From the NCBI GenBank assembly GCA_046295215.1, contig JBKBNP010000009.1:19784-83783 (forward strand): DNA of 64,000 bases, given 5' to 3'. How positions within the stretch are numbered: the first letter of the stretch is position 1; each line of letters opens with the position of its first letter. Positions 9,089 to 17,139 of the stretch are shown here, piece after piece. The DNA is from Szabonella sp046295215. GTDB lineage: Bacteria; Pseudomonadota; Alphaproteobacteria; Rhodobacterales; Rhodobacteraceae. Below the pieces are notes generated by a model. The model was not told the origin of the DNA. It searched no databases and worked only from the letters and a program-made list of their open reading frames with translations. Made by a program: the position numbers and the translations under genes.

Positions 9089-10570
9089 ATGAATGACGAC
9101 CAGACCCAGCCGATCCTGACCCCGGACGCCCCCCCGCCGCAGATCTTCACCGACGCAGGCGCGGCTGTCGCCCGGCTGGAAGAGCTTTACACCGGGGCCA
9201 CGGCCTTTCTGGCCCGGCATTTCAGTGAGGCTGTGACGGGCGCGCGCCCGGCTGCCCGCATCCGCGCCTTCTATCCGGAGATTCGGCTGGTCACGACCTC
9301 GCACAGCAAGACCGACAGCCGGTTGAGCTTTGGCCATGTCGCGCGGCCGGGACTCTATTCCACCACTGTCACGCGGCCGGACCTGTTCCGGCACTATCTG
9401 ATCCAGCAGATCGCGCTGTTGATGCAGAACCACGCGATTTCGGTGCAGATCGGCCTGTCGGACACACCGATTCCGGTGCATTTCGCGCTGACGGGCAGCC
9501 CCGGCGTCGCGGTGCCGCAGGAGGGGGTGCTGGAGTTTTCCCTGCGCGATGTCTTTGACGTGCCGGACCTCGCCACGACGAACGATGACATCGTGAACGG
9601 CACGCGGACAGTGTTCGATGACGGCTCCTTTCCACTGGCCGCCTTCACGGCACAGCGGGTGGATTATTCGCTCGCGCGGCTGGCGCATTACACCGCGACC
9701 GATGCCGACCATTTCCAGAACCATGTGCTGTTCACCAACTACCAGTTCTATGTGGACGAGTTCGAGGCCTATGCCCGCGCGGCCCTTGCCGACCCGAAAA
9801 GCGGCTACACCGCCTTTGTCGCACCCGGAAACCAGATCATCACCGCCGCCGATGCGCCCGCCTTCGGGCCGATGAAGATGCCGCAGATGCCGGCCTATCA
9901 CCTCAAGCGCGCCGACAGTCAGGGCATCACGCTGGTCAATATCGGGGTGGGGCCCTCGAACGCCAAGACCGCGACCGACCATATCGCCGTGCTGCGCCCG
10001 CATGCCTGGCTGATGGTGGGCCATTGCGCGGGGCTGCGCAACAGCCAGAGCCTTGGCGATTTCGTGCTGGCCCATGCCTATCTGCGCGAGGATCACGTTC
10101 TGGACGACGACCTGCCGGTCTGGGTGCCGATCCCGGCGCTGGCGGAAATCCAGATCGCCTTGCAGGAGGCGGTGGCCGATGTCACCCAGTTGCAGGGCTA
10201 TGAGCTGAAGCGCATCATGCGCACCGGCACCGTCGCCACCATCGACAACCGCAACTGGGAGCTGCGCGACCAGTCCGGCCCGGTGAAACGTCTGAGTCAG
10301 AGCCGCGCCATCGCACTCGACATGGAAAGCGCCACCATCGCCGCCAACGGGTTCCGTTTCCGGGTGCCCTACGGCACGCTTCTGTGCGTGTCGGACAAGC
10401 CGCTGCATGGCGAATTGAAGCTGCCGGGCATGGCCTCGGACTTCTACCGCACGCAGGTCGCCCGCCATCTGCAAATCGGCATCCGCGCGATGGAACGGCT
10501 GCGCGACATGCCGCTGGAACGCATCCACAGCCGCAAGTTGCGCAGCTTCGAAGAGACGGCCTTTCTCTGA
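9089..10570 (+). CDS. amn: AMP nucleosidase
   Basis: 493 residues. AMP nucleosidase cleaves AMP to adenine and ribose 5-phosphate. The N-terminal regulatory half (RIRAFYPEIRLVTTSHSKTD) and the C-terminal nucleoside-phosphorylase-like half (GVGPSNAKTATDHIAVLRP, MVGHCAGLR, ALDMESATIAANGFRFRVP) are both present, and the length matches the family. The ATG at 9089 is preferred over the adjacent GTG at 9086; GAAAGAAG lies upstream. It stands alone, flanked by the divergent epimerase and by HU. A G/C hairpin around 9026-9048 precedes it. Confidence 0.93.
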   Translation: MNDDQTQPILTPDAPPPQIFTDAGAAVARLEELYTGATAFLARHFSEAVTGARPAARIRAFYPEIRLVTTSHSKTDSRLSFGHVARPGLYSTTVTRPDLFRHYLIQQIALLMQNHAISVQIGLSDTPIPVHFALTGSPGVAVPQEGVLEFSLRDVFDVPDLATTNDDIVNGTRTVFDDGSFPLAAFTAQRVDYSLARLAHYTATDADHFQNHVLFTNYQFYVDEFEAYARAALADPKSGYTAFVAPGNQIITAADAPAFGPMKMPQMPAYHLKRADSQGITLVNIGVGPSNAKTATDHIAVLRPHAWLMVGHCAGLRNSQSLGDFVLAHAYLREDHVLDDDLPVWVPIPALAEIQIALQEAVADVTQLQGYELKRIMRTGTVATIDNRNWELRDQSGPVKRLSQSRAIALDMESATIAANGFRFRVPYGTLLCVSDKPLHGELKLPGMASDFYRTQVARHLQIGIRAMERLRDMPLERIHSRKLRSFEETAFL

Positions 10571-10625
10571 CAGGGCGGGGCGCCGCCGCGCGGCCCCCGG
10601 GCGTTCCCACGGCGTTCCTGCCCTC

Positions 10626-10661
10626 AATTCCGCCACCCGCCCCGGCAAACATGGCGGAATT
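10626..10661. promoter_or_regulatory. 10-bp inverted repeat upstream of the HU gene
   Basis: AATTCCGCCA (10626-10635) and TGGCGGAATT (10652-10661) are perfect complements separated by 16 bases, about 120 bp before the HU start and just after amn. It could be an operator or part of a terminator for amn; no U-tract follows. Function not known. Confidence 0.4.
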
Positions 10662-10781
10662 TCGCGTCAATGCCGGAAATTCCGCTTGATCTGGACCGCA
10701 AAAACCTGTGTAGCGGCTGGGTCGCCATTTGGCAGCAAGACATCGCCCCGGTTGCAATGGGGCCGGAACAGGAGACAGGAC

Positions 10782-11072
10782 ATGACCGTGAAGCCGATGA
10801 CCAAGACCCAGTTGATCGCCGCCGTGGCCGAGGAAATGGGCGGGGACAAAAAGACCGCCGGTGCCGCGATGGACGCCATTGCCGCCGTGGTCGCGCGCGA
10901 AGTCGCAGGCGGCGGTGCCGTCACCCTGCCGGGTCTGGGCAAGGTTGCCTGCCGCGCGCGCCCCGAGCGTCAGGTCCGCAACCCGGCCACCGGCGAGACG
11001 ATGACCAAGGCCGCCGACAAGCAGGTGAAGTTCACCATCGCCAAGGTGCTGAAGGACAGCGTCAACGGCTGA
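10782..11072 (+). CDS. HU family DNA-binding protein
   Basis: 96 residues from the ATG at 10782, preceded by AGGAGACAGG. HU is a small basic dimer that bends DNA and organises the nucleoid. Conserved parts are visible: TKTQLIAAVAEEMG at the N-terminus, PGLGKVACRARPERQVRNP covering the DNA-clamping arm with its intercalating Asn-Pro, and the C-terminal helix FTIAKVLKDSVNG. Length is slightly above the usual ~90. The gene is monocistronic and closed by a strong terminator. IHF is unlikely because the IHF-specific C-terminus is absent. Confidence 0.93.
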   Translation: MTVKPMTKTQLIAAVAEEMGGDKKTAGAAMDAIAAVVAREVAGGGAVTLPGLGKVACRARPERQVRNPATGETMTKAADKQVKFTIAKVLKDSVNG

Positions 11073-11101
11073 ACGGCCGCGACGCTGCCTGACAGGACAA
11101 G

Positions 11102-11127
11102 GGCCGCCCCGACCGGGCGGCCTTTTT
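11102..11127 (+). terminator. Rho-independent terminator after the HU gene
   Basis: Perfect 8-bp stem GGCCGCCC / GGGCGGCC with a 5-nt loop, followed directly by TTTTT (11123-11127). It lies 29 bases after the HU stop on the plus strand, a textbook intrinsic terminator. Confidence 0.9.
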
Positions 11128-11161
11128 GATGGACCGGACCGAACCGGACGGGGAGCTTGCC

Positions 11162-12046
11162 ATGGACCTGCGCGCCATCCTGATGGGCCTCGGCTTCGTG
11201 CTGATGTGGTCCTCGGCCTTTGCCACCGCCAAGATCATCGTGGCCGACGCGCCGCCCCTGATGTCGCTGGCCGCGCGCTTTCTGATCACCGGGCTGATTG
11301 CCGTGGCGCTGGCGCGGGCGATGGGGCAGGACTGGCGGCTGCCGGGCGGTCTGCGCGGGCCGCAGGCGCGCGCGGTGCTGATCTTCGGGCTGTGCCAGAA
11401 CGCGCTTTACCTCGGGCTGAACTTCGTCGCGATGCAGTGGATCGACGGCTCGCTCGCCGCGATCATCGCCTCGGCCATGCCGCTGATCGTCGCGGCGCTG
11501 GGCTGGGCCTTCCTTGGCGAACGCACCTCTGCGCTCGGGATCCTCGGGCTGGTGACGGGCATGGGCGGGGTGCTGCTCATCATGGGCACGCGGCTCTCGG
11601 GCGGGGCCGATCCGCTGGGCGTGGCGCTCTGCATTGCAGGCGCGCTGGCGCTGGCGGTGGCAACTCTCAGCGTGCGGGGCGCCTCGGGCGGCGGCAACCT
11701 GCTGATGATCGTGGGCTTGCAGATGCTGGTGGGGGCAGGCGCGCTGGGGGCCGTCTCGGCCCTGATCGAGACGCCCGAGATGGTGGTTTCGACCCGCTGG
11801 ATCCTGGCCTTCGTCTATCAATGCCTCGTGCCGGGTCTGGCCGCCACGCTGGTCTGGTTCGCGCTGGTGGGGCGGATCGGGGCGGTGCGGGCGGCAACCT
11901 TCCATTTCCTCAACCCCGCCTTCGGGGTGGCAATCGCGGCGCTGCTCCTGGGCGAAAGGCTCAGCCTCTGGGACGGGATCGGGGTGGCGGTGGCTGCCCT
12001 CGGCATCCTCGCGGTGCAGTTGAGCCGAACCCTGCCCCGCGCCTGA
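11162..12046 (+). CDS. EamA/DMT family transporter
   Basis: 294 residues, about ten transmembrane helices arranged as two EamA repeats. The first begins ILMGLGFVLMWSSAFATAK and carries the Pro/Trp-containing FVAMQWIDGSLAAIIAS region; the second has GRIGAVRAATFHFLNPAFGV and ends LLGERLSLWDG, the usual family signature. It probably exports a metabolite or amino acid from the inner membrane. The ATG at 11162 follows GGGGAG. A second, divergent EamA gene lies at 13291, with an FMN reductase gene between them. Substrate cannot be inferred. Confidence 0.88.
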   Translation: MDLRAILMGLGFVLMWSSAFATAKIIVADAPPLMSLAARFLITGLIAVALARAMGQDWRLPGGLRGPQARAVLIFGLCQNALYLGLNFVAMQWIDGSLAAIIASAMPLIVAALGWAFLGERTSALGILGLVTGMGGVLLIMGTRLSGGADPLGVALCIAGALALAVATLSVRGASGGGNLLMIVGLQMLVGAGALGAVSALIETPEMVVSTRWILAFVYQCLVPGLAATLVWFALVGRIGAVRAATFHFLNPAFGVAIAALLLGERLSLWDGIGVAVAALGILAVQLSRTLPRA

Positions 12047-12366
12047 CCTGGCCCCTGTCGCACGCCTCCCCTCACCACCTGTCTTTTGCCGCTTGTCACT
12101 GGTCCCGCGCCGTCGCCACCCCCATCGTCTTGAGGGCGCCGGTGCCCCCGCGTCGCCTGGCGCCCGAGCGTCCAAACTCCGTCGCGCTGCTTTCGTCCTC
12201 TGCCAGCCCTTCGCCGTCCTCGTGCCACTTGCCGCGCGCCCGCTCGCCGGTTCTTACCGCCCCACAGGCCCCTGCCTGTACCCGCCGCCTTTCCCGCAAC
12301 CGCCTTGCCCTCCCCGAGGAGCGCCCTATCCTCCCCCTTGCCGCAACGCAGCGAAAAGGACGCCCG
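12047..12366 (+). other. C-rich, G-poor gene-free spacer
   Basis: 320 bases with no credible gene. The plus strand is strongly pyrimidine-rich with many CCCC/TCC runs and little G, directly behind the EamA stop. C-rich, G-poor unstructured RNA is the known hallmark of Rho-loading sites, so this may be a Rho-dependent termination region. AAAAGGA at 12354-12360 is the ribosome site of the next gene. Confidence 0.35.
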
Positions 12367-12915
12367 ATGACCGACCACCATCTTCTGTGCCTCTGCGGTG
12401 CGCTCCGGGCCGGGTCGACCAACCGCAAGCTGCTGGCCGAGGCGATGCGGCTCTACGCCCCCGCCCGCTGGTCCGAGGGCGACCTGCGCCTGCCGCTCTA
12501 TGACGGTGATCTGGAAGCGGCAGAGGGCATCCCCCCCGGGGTGCAGGCGCTGGCCGATGCCATTGCCGCCGCCGATGCGGTGGTGATCTCCACCCCCGAA
12601 TACAACAAGAACCTCTCGGGCGTGCTGAAGAACGCGCTGGACTGGGTCAGCCGCACCAGGGGCAGCCCCTGGGCGGGCAAGCCGGTCGCGATCCTTTCCG
12701 CCGCCGCGGGCCGGGCCGGTGGCGAGCGGGCGCAATATTCGCTGCGCCACTGCCTGACGCCCTTCCGCCCACGCATCCTGCAAGGCCCCGAGGTGATGGT
12801 CGCCGCTTCCGGCACCGCCTTCGACGCGGCCGGGCACCTCACCGATGCGCGCAGCCTCGCCACGCTCGCTGACCTGATGGCAGCCCTGAAGGCCGAGGTT
12901 GCCCGCGCAGCCTGA
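12367..12915 (+). CDS. NADPH-dependent FMN reductase family protein
   Basis: 182 residues of the flavodoxin-like ChrR/YieF type. Visible motifs: LCLCGALRAGSTNRKLL for phosphate binding of FMN and STPEYNKNLSGVLKNALDW, the family signature around the flavin. Members reduce quinones, chromate or azo dyes, or supply reduced FMN; the partner here is unknown. The start is fixed by AAAAGGA seven bases upstream. It is an isolated gene between two EamA transporters, behind a C-rich spacer and before a repeat element and an assembly gap. Confidence 0.9.
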   Translation: MTDHHLLCLCGALRAGSTNRKLLAEAMRLYAPARWSEGDLRLPLYDGDLEAAEGIPPGVQALADAIAAADAVVISTPEYNKNLSGVLKNALDWVSRTRGSPWAGKPVAILSAAAGRAGGERAQYSLRHCLTPFRPRILQGPEVMVAASGTAFDAAGHLTDARSLATLADLMAALKAEVARAA

Positions 12916-12988
12916 CTGTCCCTTCCACTTGACCGCCCCTCCCGTCTGACTGCCCGTTCCGCCCCCCGATCCCCCAATCATCCCCCCC

Positions 12989-13063
12989 CTTTTTCTGTCC
13001 AAAAATATCCCCGGAGGGGGGAAGGCCCGGAACGGGCCGGGGGGCGGCAGGCGGCCGCCCCCC
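12989..13063 (-). repeat. Intergenic hairpin-tail element, copy 2
   Basis: On the minus strand: a G/C hairpin (13039-13063), then CCGGGGATATTT and GGACAGAAAAAG. Unlike most copies it does not follow a minus-strand gene; both flanking genes run plus. Confidence 0.75.
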
Positions 13064-13132
13064 TTTGACCTGGGGGGGGTTGGGAAAACCCGCGGGTACC
13101 AGCCCCCCCCACGGCGCCCGACCCGCGCCCCC

Positions 13133-13142
13133 NNNNNNNNNN
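13133..13142. other. Assembly gap (10 N)
   Basis: Ten N flanked by long C and G homopolymers. The true length of the gap is unknown, and neighbouring homopolymer lengths are suspect. Confidence 0.98.
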
Positions 13143-13290
13143 AACCCCCGGCGGGGGCCCCCCCCCCCCCGGGGGGGGGGGCCGCCCCGCCCCCCCCCCC
13201 CTTTCCCGTGCGGGGCTTTCGCAAACCGCGCTTGACCTTGCCACCCCTTCGGCGCAGGACAGGCGCCGCGCAGGATCGAAAGGCGGCAGG

Positions 13291-14151
13291 GTGGACAATC
13301 TTCGCGGAAGCCTGTTGATGATCCTCGCCATGGCGGGTTTCGCGCTGGAGGATCTCTGCCTCAAGATCGCGGCGCGCGGGCTGCCGGTCGGGCAGGTGCT
13401 GCTGATCTTCGGCGCGGGGGGCATGATCTGCTTTGCCGCACTTGCGACGCTCAAGGGGCAGAACCTGCTGGACCCGCGCCACATGGGCCGCGCCGTGCTG
13501 ATCCGCGCGGGGTTCGAGGTGACGGGGCGGATGTTCCACACGCTCGCCATCGCGCTGATCCCGCTCTCCGCCGCCTCGGCCATCCTGCAGGCAACCCCGC
13601 TGGTCGTGGTCGCGGGGGCCGCGCTGATCTTCGGTGAAAGGGTGGGCTGGCGGCGCTGGCTGGCCATCGGGGTCGGGTTTCTGGGCGTGATGGTGGTGCT
13701 GCGTCCGGGGCTCGAAGGTTTCGACATCCTGTCGCTGCTGGCCGTGGCCGGGATGCTGGGCTTTGCCGGGCGCGACCTTGCGACGAGAGCCGCGCCCCGG
13801 ACGGTGCCCAACCTCGTGCTGGGGGTCTACGGCTTTGCGATGATCCTGCCGGCGGGGGCGTTGCTCCTGTCGCTCACCGGGGGCGCGCGCTGGCCGGACG
13901 GAACCGAGGCGCTGGCGCTGGCGGTCGCGGTGCTGATCGGGGTCGGCTCCTACAACGCGCTGACGGGGGCGATGCGCATGGGCGATGTCTCGGTCGTGAC
14001 GCCCTGGCGCTATACCCGGCTGGTGTTCGCGCTGATCCTCGCCGCATTGGTGCTGGGGGAACGGGCCGATACGATGACGCTGATCGGCTCTGCGATCATC
14101 GTCGGATCGGGGCTCTACACGCTCTGGCGCGGGCGCCGGGCGGCGGGCTGA
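13291..14151 (+). CDS. EamA/DMT family transporter
   Basis: 286 residues from a GTG at 13291 preceded by AAGGCGGCAGG. Ten predicted membrane helices in two EamA repeats. The first half shows GFALEDLCLKIAARGLPVGQ and ALIPLSAASAILQATPLVVV; the second shows GAMRMGDVSVVTPWRYTRLV and ALVLGERADTM. The type is close to RhaT/YdcZ-like permeases frequent in Rhodobacteraceae; the substrate is unknown. The gene begins about 150 bases after the N-gap, so an upstream gene or promoter could be missing from the assembly. Confidence 0.88.
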   Translation: MDNLRGSLLMILAMAGFALEDLCLKIAARGLPVGQVLLIFGAGGMICFAALATLKGQNLLDPRHMGRAVLIRAGFEVTGRMFHTLAIALIPLSAASAILQATPLVVVAGAALIFGERVGWRRWLAIGVGFLGVMVVLRPGLEGFDILSLLAVAGMLGFAGRDLATRAAPRTVPNLVLGVYGFAMILPAGALLLSLTGGARWPDGTEALALAVAVLIGVGSYNALTGAMRMGDVSVVTPWRYTRLVFALILAALVLGERADTMTLIGSAIIVGSGLYTLWRGRRAAG

Positions 14152-14178
14152 TTCGCGCGCGCTCATCCGCAATCTGTT

Positions 14179-14201
14179 GTTAACCATCCGCCAAGGTTAA
14201 C
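14179..14201. promoter_or_regulatory. GTTAACC/GGTTAAC inverted repeat
   Basis: Two perfect 7-bp arms separated by nine bases in the spacer before the Hint gene. Spacing does not fit a CtrA site (TTAA-N7-TTAAC). It may be an operator for the Hint-domain gene. Low certainty. Confidence 0.3.
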
Positions 14202-14424
14202 AGGATATGGACGGCAGCGGGCTTCTGCACCACTCGCGCCCGTCTGTCGTGACTGTTTCCGCTTGCAGAACAATGCCCGCAGCGGGCCGCAATAGTGACG
14301 AAAAAACGGCGAAATCCGGGTGCTGATTGGGCAGATCGACGCCCCGCTGCCACAAGGGCTAACAAACCCCTAACGCCTCCGGCCCCGGCCAAGCGCCCCC
14401 GGAGCATCAGAAAGGATGCACGCC

Positions 14425-15027
14425 ATGTTCATGCAGGATCTCTCCCGCCTTCCCGCCACGGCCTTTGCCCCGGTCGCGGGTCTGACGTCGACCCTTGCCG
14501 CACCCGAGACCGGGCTGATTTCCGGAACGCAGGTGGAAACCTCGCAGGGCTGGGCCGATGTGCGCAGCCTGCGGACGGGCGATCTGGTGCAGACGGTGGA
14601 CGGCGGCCTGCGCCCGGTGCGGGCATTGTCCCGGCACTGGATCGCGCCGGACGACGCCTTGGGCGCCGCGGCGGGGCTGGTGCTGTTGCCGGGCGGTGCC
14701 TTCGGCAATTGCGCGGATGTGGCGCTGTTGCCCACCCAGCCGTTGCTGATCGCGCTGGACGAGGCGGACAACCTGCCGGACGCGCTGTTTGCCCTGATCC
14801 CGGCCTCGGCGCTGCTGGGGGTGCCCGGCGTGCGGCGGCTGGCGGTTCAGGCCCCGGTCGAGGTGATCCGGCCGGTTTTCGACGAGGCCGAAACCATCTG
14901 GGCCGCGACGGGGCTGCAACTGGCCTGCGACGGGGTTGCCGGGCCGGATGATTTCCACCTGACACTGGGGGCTGCGGAGGCGGCGCTGCTGCTGGCGCGA
15001 CGTGCGGCGCAGGGGCTTGCGGCCTGA
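14425..15027 (+). CDS. Hint-domain (Hedgehog/intein-like) protein
   Basis: 200 residues. The start at 14425 is chosen over the ATG at 14416 because AGAAAGG ends right before 14416, giving normal spacing only to 14425. Residues ~30-70 match a Hint_2 domain: GTQVETSQGWADVRSLRTGD, then LVQTVDGGLRPVRAL. In typical members a Cys starts the motif (CF.PGT.I.T); here the position reads LISGTQ, so the nucleophile for self-processing seems lost. In Rhodobacterales such domains occur as C-terminal parts of RTX-like secreted proteins or as free-standing proteins. Role unknown. Confidence 0.78.
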   Translation: MFMQDLSRLPATAFAPVAGLTSTLAAPETGLISGTQVETSQGWADVRSLRTGDLVQTVDGGLRPVRALSRHWIAPDDALGAAAGLVLLPGGAFGNCADVALLPTQPLLIALDEADNLPDALFALIPASALLGVPGVRRLAVQAPVEVIRPVFDEAETIWAATGLQLACDGVAGPDDFHLTLGAAEAALLLARRAAQGLAA

Positions 15028-15088
15028 TCCGTCCGAACGTCAAACGGGGGGCCGCAGCCCCCCGGTCCCGTCCTGTCAGCCCCTGCGA

Positions 15089-16297
15089 TCAGGCCGGGCT
15101 GTGATCCTCGAACCGGGCGTTGAGCCGCCAGGCGCCCCAGGCCAGCGGGATCGCCGCAAGCCCGCCCACCACATAGGCCAGAGGTTCCTGACCGAAGCTT
15201 TCAAATGCCTGGGTATAGCCGTGGATCGCACCAAAGGTCAGCGTGGCATTGAAGAGCCCGCGATGCCCGCGATGCGCCGCCCAGAAGGATCCCGCTGCCA
15301 GAAGCCCCGCCCAGAGCGTCGCAAAGACCCAGCGCGGGATCACCAGCGCGGCGTCCATGTAGGCACGGCGCGCGGCATCGGCGGCCTCCCAGTCATAGCT
15401 GCCATCGGCGGTGCGGTAATGGTCATAGGACACATTCGCCCAGCTTTCTCCGATCACATCGCCCCAGAGCGACCCGACGAGGAAGCAGAGATTGCCCACG
15501 ACAAAGGCCATGATCCCCAGCATCCCGGCGTGGCGGGCGATGCGCTCGCCAAACCGCGCCGCAGCCCAGAAACAGGCCGCCAGCAAGGCACCCATCTGGA
15601 GGATCGAGAGCGTGGGTTCGGGCGAATAGAAGGCATAGACCGCGTGCCAATAGGCCGTGCCGGTGTTGAGCATCTGCGCGAAGGGCACGATGGCCAGCGC
15701 CGTGACCAGCCGGACATCAATGGCCGTGCCTGCGGCGACCAGAAGCGCGGTGGCATAAAGGCTCGCCAGCGGGATCACCAGCCGCCCCGGCCCCGCCGCC
15801 TCGACCCAGAGCGCAAGCCCGGTCAGATGCAGCGCCAGCCCGATCAACAGGACCGCGCCCGAAACGAAATGCGCAGGTTCCGGTCCGCTGCGCAGCACCT
15901 TCAGCGCCCCGGCCCCCAGCCCCGCGCCAAGCAGGAGCAGGAACCCGCCCCCCAGTTCACGCGGCAATTTGTCGACGATCTCGATGGCCGCACCTGCCCC
16001 CAGCATGCCCGCCCCGATCAGGGCGGCGGCATTGCCGAGCATGGACATCTCTGCCGACCCACGCAGCAGCACCATGGCCCCGAGGACCAGAAACAGCGCC
16101 CCCACCACCGCCACGGCAAAGGGATCGGCAAGCCAGAACACGAAGCCGAGCGCTGCGGCGAGGATACCCGCGCTGAGCAGGGAATTGACCGCAAGCGCGA
16201 TCATCGCGCTGCGCGACCGCGCCGCGATGACCGCGCCCTGCGCCTCGGTCAGCACGCCTTCGCGGATCAGTTGGGCCGTATTGACGACATGGGGCAT
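15089..16297 (-). CDS. Multi-pass membrane protein, DUF2157-like
   Basis: 402 residues from the ATG at 16297, set by GGGAGG five bases upstream. A short soluble N-terminus (NTAQLIREGVLTEAQGAVIAA) resembles the helical region found before the membrane part of DUF2157 proteins; it is followed by about ten hydrophobic helices. One long loop (SYDHYRTADGSYDWEAADAA) lies between helices. No catalytic motif is evident. The gene is preceded by two nearly identical palindromes 31 bp apart, suggesting tight control by a repressor. Function not known; the DUF assignment is tentative. Confidence 0.7.
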   Translation of the reverse strand: MPHVVNTAQLIREGVLTEAQGAVIAARSRSAMIALAVNSLLSAGILAAALGFVFWLADPFAVAVVGALFLVLGAMVLLRGSAEMSMLGNAAALIGAGMLGAGAAIEIVDKLPRELGGGFLLLLGAGLGAGALKVLRSGPEPAHFVSGAVLLIGLALHLTGLALWVEAAGPGRLVIPLASLYATALLVAAGTAIDVRLVTALAIVPFAQMLNTGTAYWHAVYAFYSPEPTLSILQMGALLAACFWAAARFGERIARHAGMLGIMAFVVGNLCFLVGSLWGDVIGESWANVSYDHYRTADGSYDWEAADAARRAYMDAALVIPRWVFATLWAGLLAAGSFWAAHRGHRGLFNATLTFGAIHGYTQAFESFGQEPLAYVVGGLAAIPLAWGAWRLNARFEDHSPA

Positions 16298-16313
16298 GAC
16301 AGCCTCCCTTGTG

Positions 16314-16326
16314 TGAACATCGTTCA
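16314..16326. promoter_or_regulatory. Operator-like palindrome, site 1
   Basis: TGAACATCGTTCA, arms TGAAC/GTTCA. It lies 17 bases upstream of the start of the membrane protein gene, where a repressor would block transcription or translation initiation. Confidence 0.55.
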
Positions 16327-16344
16327 AATCATTTCCCATATTCC

Positions 16345-16357
16345 TGAACGTCGTTCA
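16345..16357. promoter_or_regulatory. Operator-like palindrome, site 2
   Basis: TGAACGTCGTTCA, one base different from site 1 and 31 bp away, so both sites face the same side of the helix. This is the pattern of paired TetR- or GntR-type operators. No such regulator gene is adjacent. Confidence 0.55.
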
Positions 16358-16467
16358 AGAAAAATCGCGCGGCGTGACGCAGCGTCTCCTTGCCCTGCCG
16401 GACTGGCGCTGGTCCGGACGGGGCGGCACTGGACAGTCCGGCGCGCAACACTTATCTCGGGGCGATC

Positions 16468-16941
16468 ATGGCACCGAAATCCGATCCCAACAGCAAGCTT
16501 ATCGCCGAAAACCGCCGCGCGCGGTTCGATTATGCCATAGAGGACGATCTGGAGGCGGGGATCATGCTTTTCGGGTCGGAGGTGAAAAGCCTGCGGCAGG
16601 GCGGGTCGAACATCGCCGAAAGCTATGCCTCGGTGGAAAACGGCGAGCTGTGGCTCATCAACGGCTATATCGCGCCCTACCTTCAGGCGAAAACCTGGGG
16701 GCATGAGGAACGGCGGCGGCGCAAGCTTCTGGTGTCGCGCAAGGAATTGTCGCGGCTGTGGAATGCGACCGCGCGCGAGGGCATGACGCTGGTGCCGATC
16801 CGGATGTATTTCAACGAGCGCGGCATCGTGAAGCTGAAAATTGGCATCGCCAAGGGCAAGAAACTGTCCGACAAGCGCCAGACCGAGGCCAAGCGCGACT
16901 GGGACCGCCAGAAGGCGCGGCTTCTGAAGCAGAATTTCTGA
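16468..16941 (+). CDS. smpB: SsrA-binding protein SmpB
   Basis: 157 residues, the normal length. SmpB binds tmRNA and delivers it to stalled ribosomes in trans-translation. Conserved blocks are visible: ENRRARFDYAIEDDLEAGI, LFGSEVKSLRQGGSNIAESY and the RKLLVSRKEL region, with the basic C-terminal tail KRDWDRQKARLLKQNF that enters the mRNA channel. The ATG at 16468 fits the family start. Divergent from the membrane protein gene; a hairpin-tail repeat follows its stop. Confidence 0.97.
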   Translation: MAPKSDPNSKLIAENRRARFDYAIEDDLEAGIMLFGSEVKSLRQGGSNIAESYASVENGELWLINGYIAPYLQAKTWGHEERRRRKLLVSRKELSRLWNATAREGMTLVPIRMYFNERGIVKLKIGIAKGKKLSDKRQTEAKRDWDRQKARLLKQNF

Positions 16942-16962
16942 ATCGGTTTTGCCCGGGGAACA

Positions 16963-17037
16963 AGGGGGGCCGTCTGCCACCCTCTTGCCCGGTGCCCGGG
17001 CAATTCACCCCCCGAGGATATTTCCAGACAGAAAAAG
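16963..17037 (+). repeat. Intergenic hairpin-tail element, copy 3
   Basis: Downstream of smpB in the same orientation: GGGGGGCCGTCTGCC, a second hairpin TTGCCCG/CGGGCAA (16985-17003), then CCCCCCGAGGATATTT and GACAGAAAAAG. Probably the smpB transcript end. Confidence 0.75.
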
Positions 17038-17139
17038 CCGGAGCAGCGGATGGCGTGACGCAGCCGGCAAGTCGGGCAGTGCTTGATCGGGGGGACCGGA
17101 CGGGCTATCCGGGGCGCAGGACGCCAAGGGAGGCCCGCC

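Larger units (their letters stand above)
12916..13290. other. Gene-free spacer with repeat element and assembly gap
   Basis: 375 bases with no gene. It starts C-rich, then holds hairpin-tail copy 2 in minus orientation, then very long C and G runs around ten N. Base calls from about 13060 to 13205 look unreliable. The last ~80 bases contain the ribosome site of the following EamA gene. Confidence 0.8.

Noticed and set aside
14179..14201. CtrA binding site
   Set aside because: The TTAAC halves are 13 bases apart rather than the required 7 and inverted, so only a generic inverted repeat is reported.
15002..16540. 512-residue plus-strand frame
   Set aside because: Antisense to the membrane protein gene, with His/Arg/Gln-rich composition typical of shadow frames.
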